Below, piece by piece: positions 16,574-22,563 of a stretch of 22,871 bases of DNA. The position numbers and the translations under genes are program-made. The notes beneath the pieces were generated by a model that ran no database searches, was not told where the DNA came from, and saw only the letters and a list, made by a program, of their open reading frames with translations. Source of the DNA: an uncultured Clostridia bacterium (GTDB taxonomy: Bacteria > Bacillota > Clostridia > Christensenellales > UBA1242); assembly GCA_934778125.1 (NCBI GenBank), contig CAKVOF010000020.1:1-22871 (forward strand), given 5' to 3'. Numbering within the stretch: position 1 is the first letter of the stretch; each line of letters begins with the position of its first letter.

Positions 16574-16712
16574 TTGCATATTTTAAAAATAAAGATTGTA
16601 AAACGGTTGGCTTTTCTATTAAAATGTTGTAAAGAATATATGGTCTAAATGAACAAATATTAAATATTTATTTAATTTATAAACAAAATAGGGCAATCTA
16701 GCTCTATTTTTT
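16574..16712 (+). ncRNA. Candidate small RNA (promoter plus terminator, no ORF)
   Basis: A weak promoter-like pair (TTGCAT and TGTAAA with a 17-base spacer at 16574-16602) lies about 83 bases before a good intrinsic terminator ending at 16712. A transcript from about 16608 would be near 105 bases long. I recognise no known RNA family in it and no long internal stem other than the terminator. The same sequence could be merely the proS 3' end, so the call is speculative. Confidence 0.2.
16685..16712 (+). terminator. Intrinsic terminator after proS
   Basis: A 10-base-pair stem, arms 16685-16694 (AAAATAGGGC) and 16701-16710, with one G-U pair and a 6-base loop, ends in a run of six T. It isolates argR transcription from the proS unit. 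Confidence 0.85.
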
Positions 16713-16750
16713 GATAGTAAATTATGGCTTAATTACGGGTTTTTTTGCGT

Positions 16751-16768
16751 TTTGAATTTTAATACAGT
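16751..16768 (+). promoter_or_regulatory. ARG box-like ArgR site, distal
   Basis: TTTGAATTTTAATACAGT matches nine of the ten fixed positions of the 18-base ARG box consensus (wnTGAATwwwwATTCAnw). Its centre is 33 bases upstream of the middle box and 55 bases upstream of the perfect box. Confidence 0.5.
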
Positions 16769-16783
16769 ATATTTATGCAAAAG

Positions 16784-16801
16784 TATGAATGTATATAAAT
16801 T
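16784..16801 (+). promoter_or_regulatory. ARG box-like ArgR site, middle
   Basis: TATGAATGTATATAAATT has a perfect left half (TGAAT) and a three-of-five right half. It lies four bases before the perfect box with centres 22 bases apart, close to the spacing of paired ARG boxes bound by one ArgR hexamer. Confidence 0.5.
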
Positions 16802-16805
16802 AAAA

Positions 16806-16823
16806 TTTGAATAAATATTCAAA
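16806..16823 (+). promoter_or_regulatory. Perfect ARG box upstream of argR promoter
   Basis: TTTGAATAAATATTCAAA matches the ARG box consensus at all fixed and all weak (A/T) positions and is palindromic in its 8-base arms. It lies six bases upstream of the -35 element of argR, a position suited to autoregulation by the ArgR hexamer. Confidence 0.8.
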
Positions 16824-16829
16824 AAACTA

Positions 16830-16858
16830 TTGCATAAAAATTTATCTTGTTGTATAAT
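16830..16858 (+). promoter_or_regulatory. argR sigma-A promoter
   Basis: TTGCAT (16830-16835), 17-base spacer and a perfect TATAAT (16853-16858). Transcription would start near 16865, giving an approximately 48-base leader to the argR ATG. The -35 is non-consensus in its second half, consistent with a regulated promoter. Confidence 0.8.
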
Positions 16859-16912
16859 TATTTTGCAATTAAGTTATAAATATTTAATCACACAAAGGAG
16901 TAATAACTCAAT

Positions 16913-17365
16913 ATGGCTAGAAATTCTCGTCAATCAAAAATCCTTGAAATTATTTCACAAAACGAAATTGAAACACAAGATGAACTTGTTGCTGAATTAA
17001 AAAGAGCAAAGTTCGATGTAACGCAAGCAACAATCAGTAGAGACATTAAAGAACTTGGGTTAATTAAAATATTATCTGATAGTAAAAAGTACAAGTATGC
17101 CATCGTAGGTTCTAACACTCCAATTATTTCAAATAAAAACATTGCCATTTTAAAGGAATGTGTCATCTCTGTTAAATTGGCCCAAAACCTTGTTGTTATT
17201 AAAACTCTTTCAGGAACTGCTGGCTTTATATCAACTGTTATCAATCAATTAGCTATTCCCCAAGTCATGGGTAGCACATATGGTGATGATACTGTTCTTA
17301 TTATATCTTCTGATGATGAAGATGCAATGTTTATTAAAGAAAAAATTTCTGAACTATTAATTTAA
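16913..17365 (+). CDS. argR: Arginine repressor ArgR/AhrC
   Basis: ArgR is a hexameric, arginine-responsive DNA-binding regulator of arginine biosynthesis and catabolism. The 150-residue product has the N-terminal winged helix (SRQSKILEIISQNEIETQDE, then VTQATISRDIKELGL with the recognition helix at 37-49) and the C-terminal oligomerisation/arginine-binding domain with LSGTAGFISTVINQL and GSTYGDDTVLII (Asp125-Asp126 bind arginine). AAAGGAG lies about 12 bases before the ATG, slightly long. The ARG boxes just upstream suggest autoregulation. It precedes recN, as in B. subtilis, where AhrC sits in this locus. No arginine genes are in the window. Confidence 0.96.
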   Translation: MARNSRQSKILEIISQNEIETQDELVAELKRAKFDVTQATISRDIKELGLIKILSDSKKYKYAIVGSNTPIISNKNIAILKECVISVKLAQNLVVIKTLSGTAGFISTVINQLAIPQVMGSTYGDDTVLIISSDDEDAMFIKEKISELLI

Positions 17366-17381
17366 TTATTTAGTTTTTAGA

Positions 17382-17410
17382 TTTACAAAATCCTTAAAAT
17401 GTATTAATAT
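17382..17410 (+). promoter_or_regulatory. Possible recN promoter
   Basis: TTTACA (17382-17387), 17-base spacer, TAATAT (17405-17410) in the 62-base argR-recN gap, just before the recN ribosome binding site. No SOS (LexA) box of the GAAC-N4-GTTC type is visible. The match is moderate and AT-rich background makes it uncertain; recN could be read from the argR promoter. Confidence 0.3.
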
Positions 17411-17427
17411 ATTTTAGGGGTTTTTTT

Positions 17428-19140
17428 ATGCTTAAATTTCTAAAGATAAAAAACATAGCAATAATTAATGAATCAAAGATCGAATTTGAAGATGGGTTTA
17501 ATTGTTTGACTGGTGAAACGGGTGCTGGTAAATCAATCATAATTGATTCGTTAAATTTTGTTTTAGGCGCAAAAGCTGACAAAAACTTAATAAACTCAAA
17601 AAGCGAATTTGCTCAGGTAGATGCTGTTTTTGAAATTAACCCTAATAATAAAGATTTTATTGAATTATTGAATGAGTTAGATATTGAGCAAACTGATGAA
17701 ATTCAAATCTCAAGGATATTAACAACCGCTGGCAAAAACACATTTAAAATAAATGGTGACATTACTTCTGGTACTATTGTAAAAAAACTTAGTTCTTTAT
17801 TGATAGATGTTTTTGGTCAAGGGGACCATCAATTACTAACTAACGCAACACATCATTTAAAACTTTTAGATGATTATATTATTCAATCAAATCCTGGTTA
17901 TAAAATTCTATTTAACAAGCTTAGCGAAGAACTATCAAACTTAAAAGAAATTAATAAAACAATTTCTAACCTGGGTGGAATAGGTATTGATAAAGAAAAA
18001 AATATTGAACTGTTAAACTATCAAATAAAAGAAATATCAAACTCTAATTTAACACCTAATGAAGATGAAGAATTAATTGATAAGAAGAAGTTAATGCTAA
18101 ATTCTGAAAAAGTATTTCAAGCACTTAATGATGCTTGTGTTGAAATCGAATCTAAAGATATATCAAATTCAATTAAGCAAGCAAGTAACTCTCTTAAAAC
18201 ACTCGAATCTTTTAGTGACGAGTATTCGGAATTAAAAGATAAGTTAATTGATCTAAAATTCGCGTTAGATGATGTTTTCGATGAAATAAATCATAAAAAA
18301 TCTGAAATAACTTACTCTGAATTTGAATTAAATAAAATAGAAGATAGATTAGACCAAATAAATGATTTAAAAAGAAAATACGGGAACTCTATTAGTGACA
18401 TTCTTAATAAACTAACCGAACTTGAAGATGAATTGTTCAAAATTGAGAATAATGATAAACTATTGAATGAACAACTTAAAATAAAACAAATCAAGCTAAA
18501 AGCGATACTAGATATATGCAATGATATTTCAAAGGTTAGAAAAGAATATTCAAAAAAATTTGAAAAACAACTTGTTGAAAATGTTAAAGAATTAGGCTTA
18601 GCAAAGGCTAGTTTTTTAGTTGCATTTAATCAAGATTTTTCAATTGATAATATTGAAAGCGTTGTGAATCAAACTGGTGCTGATAAAATCGAATTTTTGT
18701 TTTCTGCGAACTTAGGTCAAGATTTAAAGCCACTAGCAAAAGTTCTTTCTGGCGGTGAAATGAGCAGATTTATTTTAGCATTTAAAACAATTTTAAGTTC
18801 AAATGATAAGTTTAAAACATTCATCTTTGATGAAATAGACACAGGCATAGGGGGATCAATAGGTAGTGCTGTTGGTAAAAAAATTGCTAAGATATCAAAA
18901 AATAATCAAGTTTTATGTATCACACACTTAGCACAAATTGCTTGCTTTGCCGATGCAAATTATAAAATTCAAAAGGTTGAGCAAAACAACAAAACTATAG
19001 CAACCGTATGTTACTTAAATCAAGATGAAAAAATTAGCGAAATTTCAAGAATGGTTGGCGTGTTGGATAATAATGAATTTGCTCAAATGCATGCTAAAGA
19101 AATTATAAAAGAGGCAAATAATTATAAAAGATCAATCTAA
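17428..19140 (+). CDS. recN: DNA repair protein RecN (SMC-like ATPase)
   Basis: RecN is an SMC-like ATPase that gathers double-strand break ends early in recombinational repair. The 570-residue product has the Walker A GETGAGKS (29-36), the family FGQGDHQLL (129-137), a long coiled-coil middle rich in Lys/Glu/Leu (about 165-400), the ABC signature LSGGEMSRF (440-448), Walker B FIFDEIDTGIGG (466-477) and the D/H-loop segment CITHLAQIACFAD. Length and order are typical. AGGGG lies seven to eleven bases before the ATG. It sits between argR and spoIVB, the conserved Bacillota arrangement, and ends in a terminator that overlaps the next gene's start. Confidence 0.97.
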   Translation: MLKFLKIKNIAIINESKIEFEDGFNCLTGETGAGKSIIIDSLNFVLGAKADKNLINSKSEFAQVDAVFEINPNNKDFIELLNELDIEQTDEIQISRILTTAGKNTFKINGDITSGTIVKKLSSLLIDVFGQGDHQLLTNATHHLKLLDDYIIQSNPGYKILFNKLSEELSNLKEINKTISNLGGIGIDKEKNIELLNYQIKEISNSNLTPNEDEELIDKKKLMLNSEKVFQALNDACVEIESKDISNSIKQASNSLKTLESFSDEYSELKDKLIDLKFALDDVFDEINHKKSEITYSEFELNKIEDRLDQINDLKRKYGNSISDILNKLTELEDELFKIENNDKLLNEQLKIKQIKLKAILDICNDISKVRKEYSKKFEKQLVENVKELGLAKASFLVAFNQDFSIDNIESVVNQTGADKIEFLFSANLGQDLKPLAKVLSGGEMSRFILAFKTILSSNDKFKTFIFDEIDTGIGGSIGSAVGKKIAKISKNNQVLCITHLAQIACFADANYKIQKVEQNNKTIATVCYLNQDEKISEISRMVGVLDNNEFAQMHAKEIIKEANNYKRSI

Positions 19141-19159
19141 TATATGATTTATGAATAAA

Positions 19160-19204
19160 AAGTCACATATCTATAAAAAATAAGTATGTGGCTTCTTTTT
19201 ATTT
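19160..19204 (+). terminator. recN intrinsic terminator, overlapping the spoIVB start
   Basis: Arms 19160-19170 and 19184-19194 (AGTCACATA paired with TATGTGGCT, two G-U pairs) with a 13-base loop, followed by TCTTTTTATTTT. It begins 20 bases after the recN stop. The right arm contains the GTG start codon of spoIVB at 19188. Confidence 0.7.
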
Positions 19205-20423
19205 TAAAAAACAAAACTCAATATTAAAAGCATCGATATTCATAATAATTTGCGTATTATTTGTGTTTCTAATATATTTCACACCTTTTGAAATATTTTT
19301 TTTACCCTCTAAAATTACTCAAGATAAATACTTAGAGTTATTAAATCAACATAATCCATTTTTTGCAATAAAAACAAATGTTTTTGCTCAAGAAGAAAAC
19401 GAAGAGCTAAATAAAGCCATCATCGAATATAAATTGTTTAATTTATTTACAATAAAAAAACTACGCGTTGATGTTTACCCAAATTTAAACGATTATTATG
19501 CAGGTGGTAATTGTATTGGCTTTGATATAACTAGCAAAGGTGCAATTGTTGCAGGTGGAAATTTTATAATTACCGCAAATGGTTATATCAATCCAATTAG
19601 AAATTCTGGATTAGAAATTGGCGACATAATAACTGAAATTGATGGTTATAAAGTTGAGAGCATTGAAACCATAACAAGGTATTTAAATAGCTTAAAATTC
19701 GAAAAAAACATTCCTTTAAAAGTGCTTCGAAATAATAAAACATACGAAATTGAAATTACTCCAGCAAAAGATATTCAATCAAATTCTTATAAATTAGGTC
19801 TATGGTTAAAGGATAATATTATTGGTGTTGGCACATTAACATTTATAAAACCTTCAACAAGCCAATTTGGTACGCTAGGCCACCCAATAAACACAGAAAA
19901 CACTACTGATGGTTTTGAAGTTGAGTCGGGGAATATATATAATTGCACAGTAGTTGGTGTTAAACAAGCAGAACAAAATAAGGCAGGTCAGCTTCTTGGA
20001 ACATTTTCACTTAATCAAAAAAGCCAAGGTGTGATAACCAAAAATAATATTTTCGGTGTTTACGGAAATTTAGATAAAAGCACAAATTTAACTGAAAATA
20101 AGGAGCCAATAGATATTGGCGGAAAATCATCTGCCAAACCTGGAAAAGCTAAAATTTTATGTACTATTGATGGAACCCAAATTGAAGAATTTGATATTGA
20201 GATTATAAAAACAAATTATCAATCTGGAACTAAAGATAAAAATATGATTATAAGAATAACAGATCCCAAATTACTTAATAAAACAGGCGGTATCGTGCAA
20301 GGAATGAGTGGAAGTCCAATTATTCAAGGTGGGAAATTAATAGGAGCTGTTACACATGTTTTTCTTAATGATGCAACCAAGGGCTTTGGATTGTTTATAG
20401 ATAATATGATAAATGAACTTTGA
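19188..20423 (+). CDS. spoIVB: SpoIVB serine peptidase (S55), sigma-K checkpoint signal
   Basis: SpoIVB is made in the forespore, secreted into the intermembrane space and signals by proteolysis for sigma-K activation in the mother cell. The 411-residue product has an N-terminal membrane anchor (about 11-38), a PDZ domain (about 118-205, with NPIRNSGLEIGDIITEIDG) and the S55 peptidase domain with His232 (FGTLGHPI), Asp359 (RITDPKLL) and Ser374 (GMSGSP) as the catalytic set. The usual GHG is GHP here. The only in-frame start upstream of the membrane anchor is GTG 19188, which lacks a Shine-Dalgarno sequence and lies in a terminator arm; the start is uncertain. spo0A, its usual downstream neighbour, is absent. 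Confidence 0.93.
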   Translation: MASFYFKKQNSILKASIFIIICVLFVFLIYFTPFEIFFLPSKITQDKYLELLNQHNPFFAIKTNVFAQEENEELNKAIIEYKLFNLFTIKKLRVDVYPNLNDYYAGGNCIGFDITSKGAIVAGGNFIITANGYINPIRNSGLEIGDIITEIDGYKVESIETITRYLNSLKFEKNIPLKVLRNNKTYEIEITPAKDIQSNSYKLGLWLKDNIIGVGTLTFIKPSTSQFGTLGHPINTENTTDGFEVESGNIYNCTVVGVKQAEQNKAGQLLGTFSLNQKSQGVITKNNIFGVYGNLDKSTNLTENKEPIDIGGKSSAKPGKAKILCTIDGTQIEEFDIEIIKTNYQSGTKDKNMIIRITDPKLLNKTGGIVQGMSGSPIIQGGKLIGAVTHVFLNDATKGFGLFIDNMINEL

Positions 20424-20513
20424 TTAAAACAATTGCGTTTAATATAATTTATAATTGAATGCATTTGGAGCAAACTATACAACTAAAAATAATAAAAACT
20501 TTATTAATAATTA
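20424..20513 (+). other. spoIVB-infC gap with a weak hairpin
   Basis: No gene is visible. A 9-base-pair stem with two G-U pairs (20435-20443 and 20454-20462) lies 11 bases after the spoIVB stop but has no T-run, so it is at best a poor terminator. The rest, up to the infC promoter, is plain AT-rich sequence. Confidence 0.4.
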
Positions 20514-20542
20514 TTGACAAACTGAAATTATTGGTATAAAAT
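20514..20542 (+). promoter_or_regulatory. Sigma-A promoter of the infC-rpmI-rplT operon
   Basis: A perfect TTGACA (20514-20519), 17-base spacer and TAAAAT (20537-20542; TATAAA two bases earlier is the alternative). Transcription would begin near 20549, so the infC leader is about 143 bases long. It is the best-matched promoter in the window, as expected for a ribosomal protein operon. Confidence 0.85.
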
Positions 20543-20548
20543 ACTCTT

Positions 20549-20691
20549 GTTAGATTAAGTAGAAGAAACACTTCTCACCATTCGAAGGTAACCACCATTC
20601 AGTTTGGTCGCAAATATTAAGTTGTTTTTATTTGTTGAGAAGTGGGATTATATCTCACTTTTTCTTTTAAAATTATATTCGGGGGTACACC
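20549..20691 (+). promoter_or_regulatory. infC leader attenuator (L20-leader-like)
   Basis: The leader can fold in two exclusive ways. In one, CACTTCTCA (20569-20577) pairs perfectly with TGAGAAGTG (20636-20644), enclosing an inner CAAATA/TATTTG stem (20611-20616, 20629-20634) and a direct repeat CACCATTC (20576-20583, 20593-20600). In the other, 20637-20648 forms the left arm of a terminator hairpin. In Bacillus the infC operon is repressed by L20 through premature termination in its leader, and the arrangement here fits that logic. I did not match it to the L20 leader covariance model. Confidence 0.75.
20637..20668 (+). terminator. Leader terminator before infC
   Basis: Stem 20637-20648 with 20652-20663 (core AAGTGGGAT/ATCTCACTT, some G-U pairs) and a 3-base loop, followed by a T-rich run to 20668. 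It lies 24 bases before the infC start, so termination here would silence the whole operon; its left arm is shared with the antiterminator pairing. Confidence 0.8.
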
Positions 20692-21216
20692 ATTATCAAA
20701 GAGTTATTAATTAACGATCAAATCACTGTAAGTCCAGTTAGATTAATTGGCGGTGATGGAACTGCCTATGGGGTAGTTGAAATTGATTTTGCTAAAGAGC
20801 AAGCAGAAAAAGAAGAGTTGGATTTGGTTTTAATTTCACCAACAGCAAATCCACCAGTTTGTCGTATTATGGACTATGGAAAGCATAGGTTTGATATGGC
20901 AAAAAGAGAAAAAGATGCTAAGAAAAAGCAAAAAGTATCTGAAGTTAAAGGAATGCAACTTAGTTTAAATATTGCAGATAATGATATGGCTTTCAAGGCT
21001 AAAAATGTTAGAAAATTTTTACTTGCAGGTGATAAAGTTAAAGTTTCACTTAGAATGTTTGGTAGGCAACTAGCAAACCCTCAAAGCGGTTTTCCAATTA
21101 TGGAAAAATTCTATGAATTACTTAAAGATGTTTGCACTATCACCAGTAAGCCAGAATTAAATGGTCGCCAAATTATAATGGTGCTATCACCAATCAATCA
21201 AAAAAATAAAGATTAA
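20692..21216 (+). CDS. infC: Translation initiation factor IF-3, AUU start
   Basis: IF-3 binds the 30S subunit, prevents premature subunit joining and rejects non-canonical start codons. The frame from 20692 encodes 174 residues, the normal length: N-domain with KELLINDQITVSPVRLIG and LDLVLISPTANPPVCRIMDY, a Lys-rich linker helix (KREKDAKKKQK) and the C-domain with IADNDMAFKAKNVRKFL and VKVSLRMFGRQ. No ATG, GTG or TTG lies between the in-frame stop at 20668 and TTG 20818, which would delete the N-domain. ATT at 20692 is five bases after GGGGGT (20681-20686), so AUU is the start (ATC at 20695 is a poorer option). IF-3 is known to autoregulate through such a start. Confidence 0.95.
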   Translation: MIKELLINDQITVSPVRLIGGDGTAYGVVEIDFAKEQAEKEELDLVLISPTANPPVCRIMDYGKHRFDMAKREKDAKKKQKVSEVKGMQLSLNIADNDMAFKAKNVRKFLLAGDKVKVSLRMFGRQLANPQSGFPIMEKFYELLKDVCTITSKPELNGRQIIMVLSPINQKNKD

Positions 21217-21230
21217 AGGAAGGAAGAATT

Positions 21231-21425
21231 ATGCCAAAACAAAAAACACATTCAGCTTCAAAGAAAAGATTTACTTTGAAAAAATCAGGTCTTATTAAAA
21301 GAAACAAACAAAACCATCGTCATATCTTAACAAAGAAAAGCAAAGATAGAAAAAGAGAATTAGGCAAAACTGCTTATGTTTCATCTGCAAATGAAAAAAC
21401 AGTTAAGAAAATGCTAGGTGCATAA
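21231..21425 (+). CDS. rpmI: 50S ribosomal protein L35
   Basis: A 64-residue, very basic protein starting MPKQKTHSASKKRFTLKKSG and continuing RNKQNHRHILTKKS, the L35 signature. AAAGGAAGGAAG precedes the ATG, one of the strongest ribosome binding sites here. It is the middle gene of the universally conserved infC-rpmI-rplT operon, 14 bases after infC. Confidence 0.98.
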   Translation: MPKQKTHSASKKRFTLKKSGLIKRNKQNHRHILTKKSKDRKRELGKTAYVSSANEKTVKKMLGA

Positions 21426-21450
21426 AAAGTTATAAGTTAAGGAGAATATT

Positions 21451-21807
21451 ATGAGAATTAAAAGAGCAGTTAATGCAGTTAAGAAAAGAAGAAAAATTTT
21501 AAAATCAGCTAAAGGTTATTGGGGCGGAAGAAGCAAACTTTATAGAGTTGCTCGCCAAGCTGTTATGAAAAGTGGTCAATATGCTTATGTTGGTAGAAGA
21601 TTAAAGAAAAGAGATTTCCGTTCTCTATGGATTGCAAGAATTAACGCTGGTTGCCGTGCAAACGATATTAACTATAGCCAATTTATGCATGGTTTAAAAG
21701 TTGCAAATATCAATTTAAATAGAAAAGTTCTTGCTGATATAGCAGCAACTGATGAAAAAGCTTTCTCAGAATTAGTTAATAATGCTAAAACAGCTTTAGC
21801 AAAATAA
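21451..21807 (+). CDS. rplT: 50S ribosomal protein L20
   Basis: L20 is an early 50S assembly protein that binds 23S rRNA and, in Bacillus, also binds the leader of its own operon to repress it. The 118-residue product has the typical start MRIKRAVNAVKKRRKILKSA, the GYWGGRSKLYRVARQAVMKS segment, and the globular C-domain with RRLKKRDFRSLWIARINA and INYSQFMHGLKVANINLNRK. AAGGAGAA lies before the ATG. The next gene starts two bases after its stop. Confidence 0.98.
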   Translation: MRIKRAVNAVKKRRKILKSAKGYWGGRSKLYRVARQAVMKSGQYAYVGRRLKKRDFRSLWIARINAGCRANDINYSQFMHGLKVANINLNRKVLADIAATDEKAFSELVNNAKTALAK

Positions 21808-21809
21808 TT

Positions 21810-22547
21810 ATGATTATAGAAAGTAAATCCAATAAATTAATTTCATATGCAAAAAAATTGCAAACCAAAAAATACTCACAAGAATATTGTGAGTGCTTTT
21901 TGGAATGTGAGAAAATTATTTTAGAAAGATTAACTAATATAAACACAGTTTTATTAGTTGAAAACTATAAAAATGAATACAATGAAGCATTAAAGTGTTT
22001 CAGTGGAAACATTTACTATATTTCTAGTGAAATCGCAAAATATCTTACTGAAGCATCAAACTCCAGTAAAATTTTTGCTTTTATGAAGATAAAAAGATGT
22101 GTGATGGAAACCTCAAATTTTTTAGTATTAGATAATTTGCAAGATCCTAATAATCTAGGTGCAATTATTAGAAGTGCCAGAGCGTTTAATTTTAATAAAA
22201 TTTATGCTATAAATTGTGTTTATCCATATCTTTATAAAACGATTAGAAGCAGTATGGGCTATATATTTGATGTTGATTTTGTGCAAATATCGTATGAAAA
22301 ATTTTACGAGATTAAGAAATCAGAAGACCTTTATTTATATTGTGCAGATATGAATGGTGAGAATATTAATAGTATTCCTAAATTAAACCAAAAAGTTGGT
22401 GTTTGCATTGGAAATGAGGGTAATGGCGTTTCGGATTTTATTTCAAATATTTGCGATAAAACGATTTCAATTAAAATGAATAATTGTGTTGAAAGTTTAA
22501 ATGCTAGTGTTAGTGCTGGAATTATAATGCATAAGCTTAGCGAATAA
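21810..22547 (+). CDS. SpoU/TrmH-family RNA 2'-O-methyltransferase
   Basis: A 245-residue member of the SPOUT class that 2'-O-methylates ribose in rRNA or tRNA from S-adenosylmethionine. An N-terminal substrate-binding domain (SKSNKLISYAKKLQTKKYS) is followed by the knotted catalytic domain with motif 1 LQDPNNLGAIIRSARAF, motif 2 GVCIGNEGNGVS and motif 3 SIKMNNCVESLNASVSAGI. It is of the RlmB/TrmH/YsgA type, and I cannot tell the target nucleotide. The ATG is two bases after the rplT stop and has no Shine-Dalgarno sequence, so it depends on coupling. A terminator-like hairpin lies in its first 30 codons. A similar gene commonly follows rplT in clostridia. Confidence 0.9.
   Translation: MIIESKSNKLISYAKKLQTKKYSQEYCECFLECEKIILERLTNINTVLLVENYKNEYNEALKCFSGNIYYISSEIAKYLTEASNSSKIFAFMKIKRCVMETSNFLVLDNLQDPNNLGAIIRSARAFNFNKIYAINCVYPYLYKTIRSSMGYIFDVDFVQISYEKFYEIKKSEDLYLYCADMNGENINSIPKLNQKVGVCIGNEGNGVSDFISNICDKTISIKMNNCVESLNASVSAGIIMHKLSE
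21874..21901 (+). terminator. Terminator-like hairpin inside the methyltransferase 5' coding region
   Basis: A perfect 8-base-pair stem, ACTCACAA (21874-21881) with TTGTGAGT (21887-21894), 5-base loop, then GCTTTTT. It lies 67 bases after the rplT stop, where an operon terminator would be expected, yet it is within codons 22-30 of the next gene. It could cause partial termination that lowers expression of the methyltransferase relative to L20. Confidence 0.45.
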
Positions 22548-22563
22548 AATATAAGGAGTATTT

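Larger units (their letters stand above)
16535..16912 (+). other. Intergenic region proS-argR (378 bases)
   Basis: No coding potential is visible in this stretch. It holds, in order: a possible promoter (TTGCAT 16574-16579, 17-base spacer, TGTAAA 16597-16602), a hairpin terminator at 16685-16712, three ARG-box-like sites at 16751-16823, a strong sigma-A-type promoter at 16830-16858 and the argR ribosome binding site AAAGGAG at 16894-16900. The long distance from the proS stop to the terminator (150 bases) means either a long proS 3' untranslated region or an independent short transcript. Confidence 0.7.

Noticed and set aside
19151..19183. ATG 19151 (10-codon frame) as a frameshifted true start of spoIVB or a leader peptide
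   Set aside because: No ribosome binding site and only ten codons; kept as an alternative in the finding rather than as a feature.
20435..20462. Hairpin after spoIVB as an intrinsic terminator
   Set aside because: It has two G-U pairs, a 10-base loop and no T-run after it, so it is kept only as a note in the gap.
20818..21216. A 132-residue infC starting at TTG 20818
   Set aside because: It would remove the conserved IF-3 N-terminal segment encoded upstream in the same frame, and there is no ribosome binding site before 20818; the AUU start at 20692 explains both.
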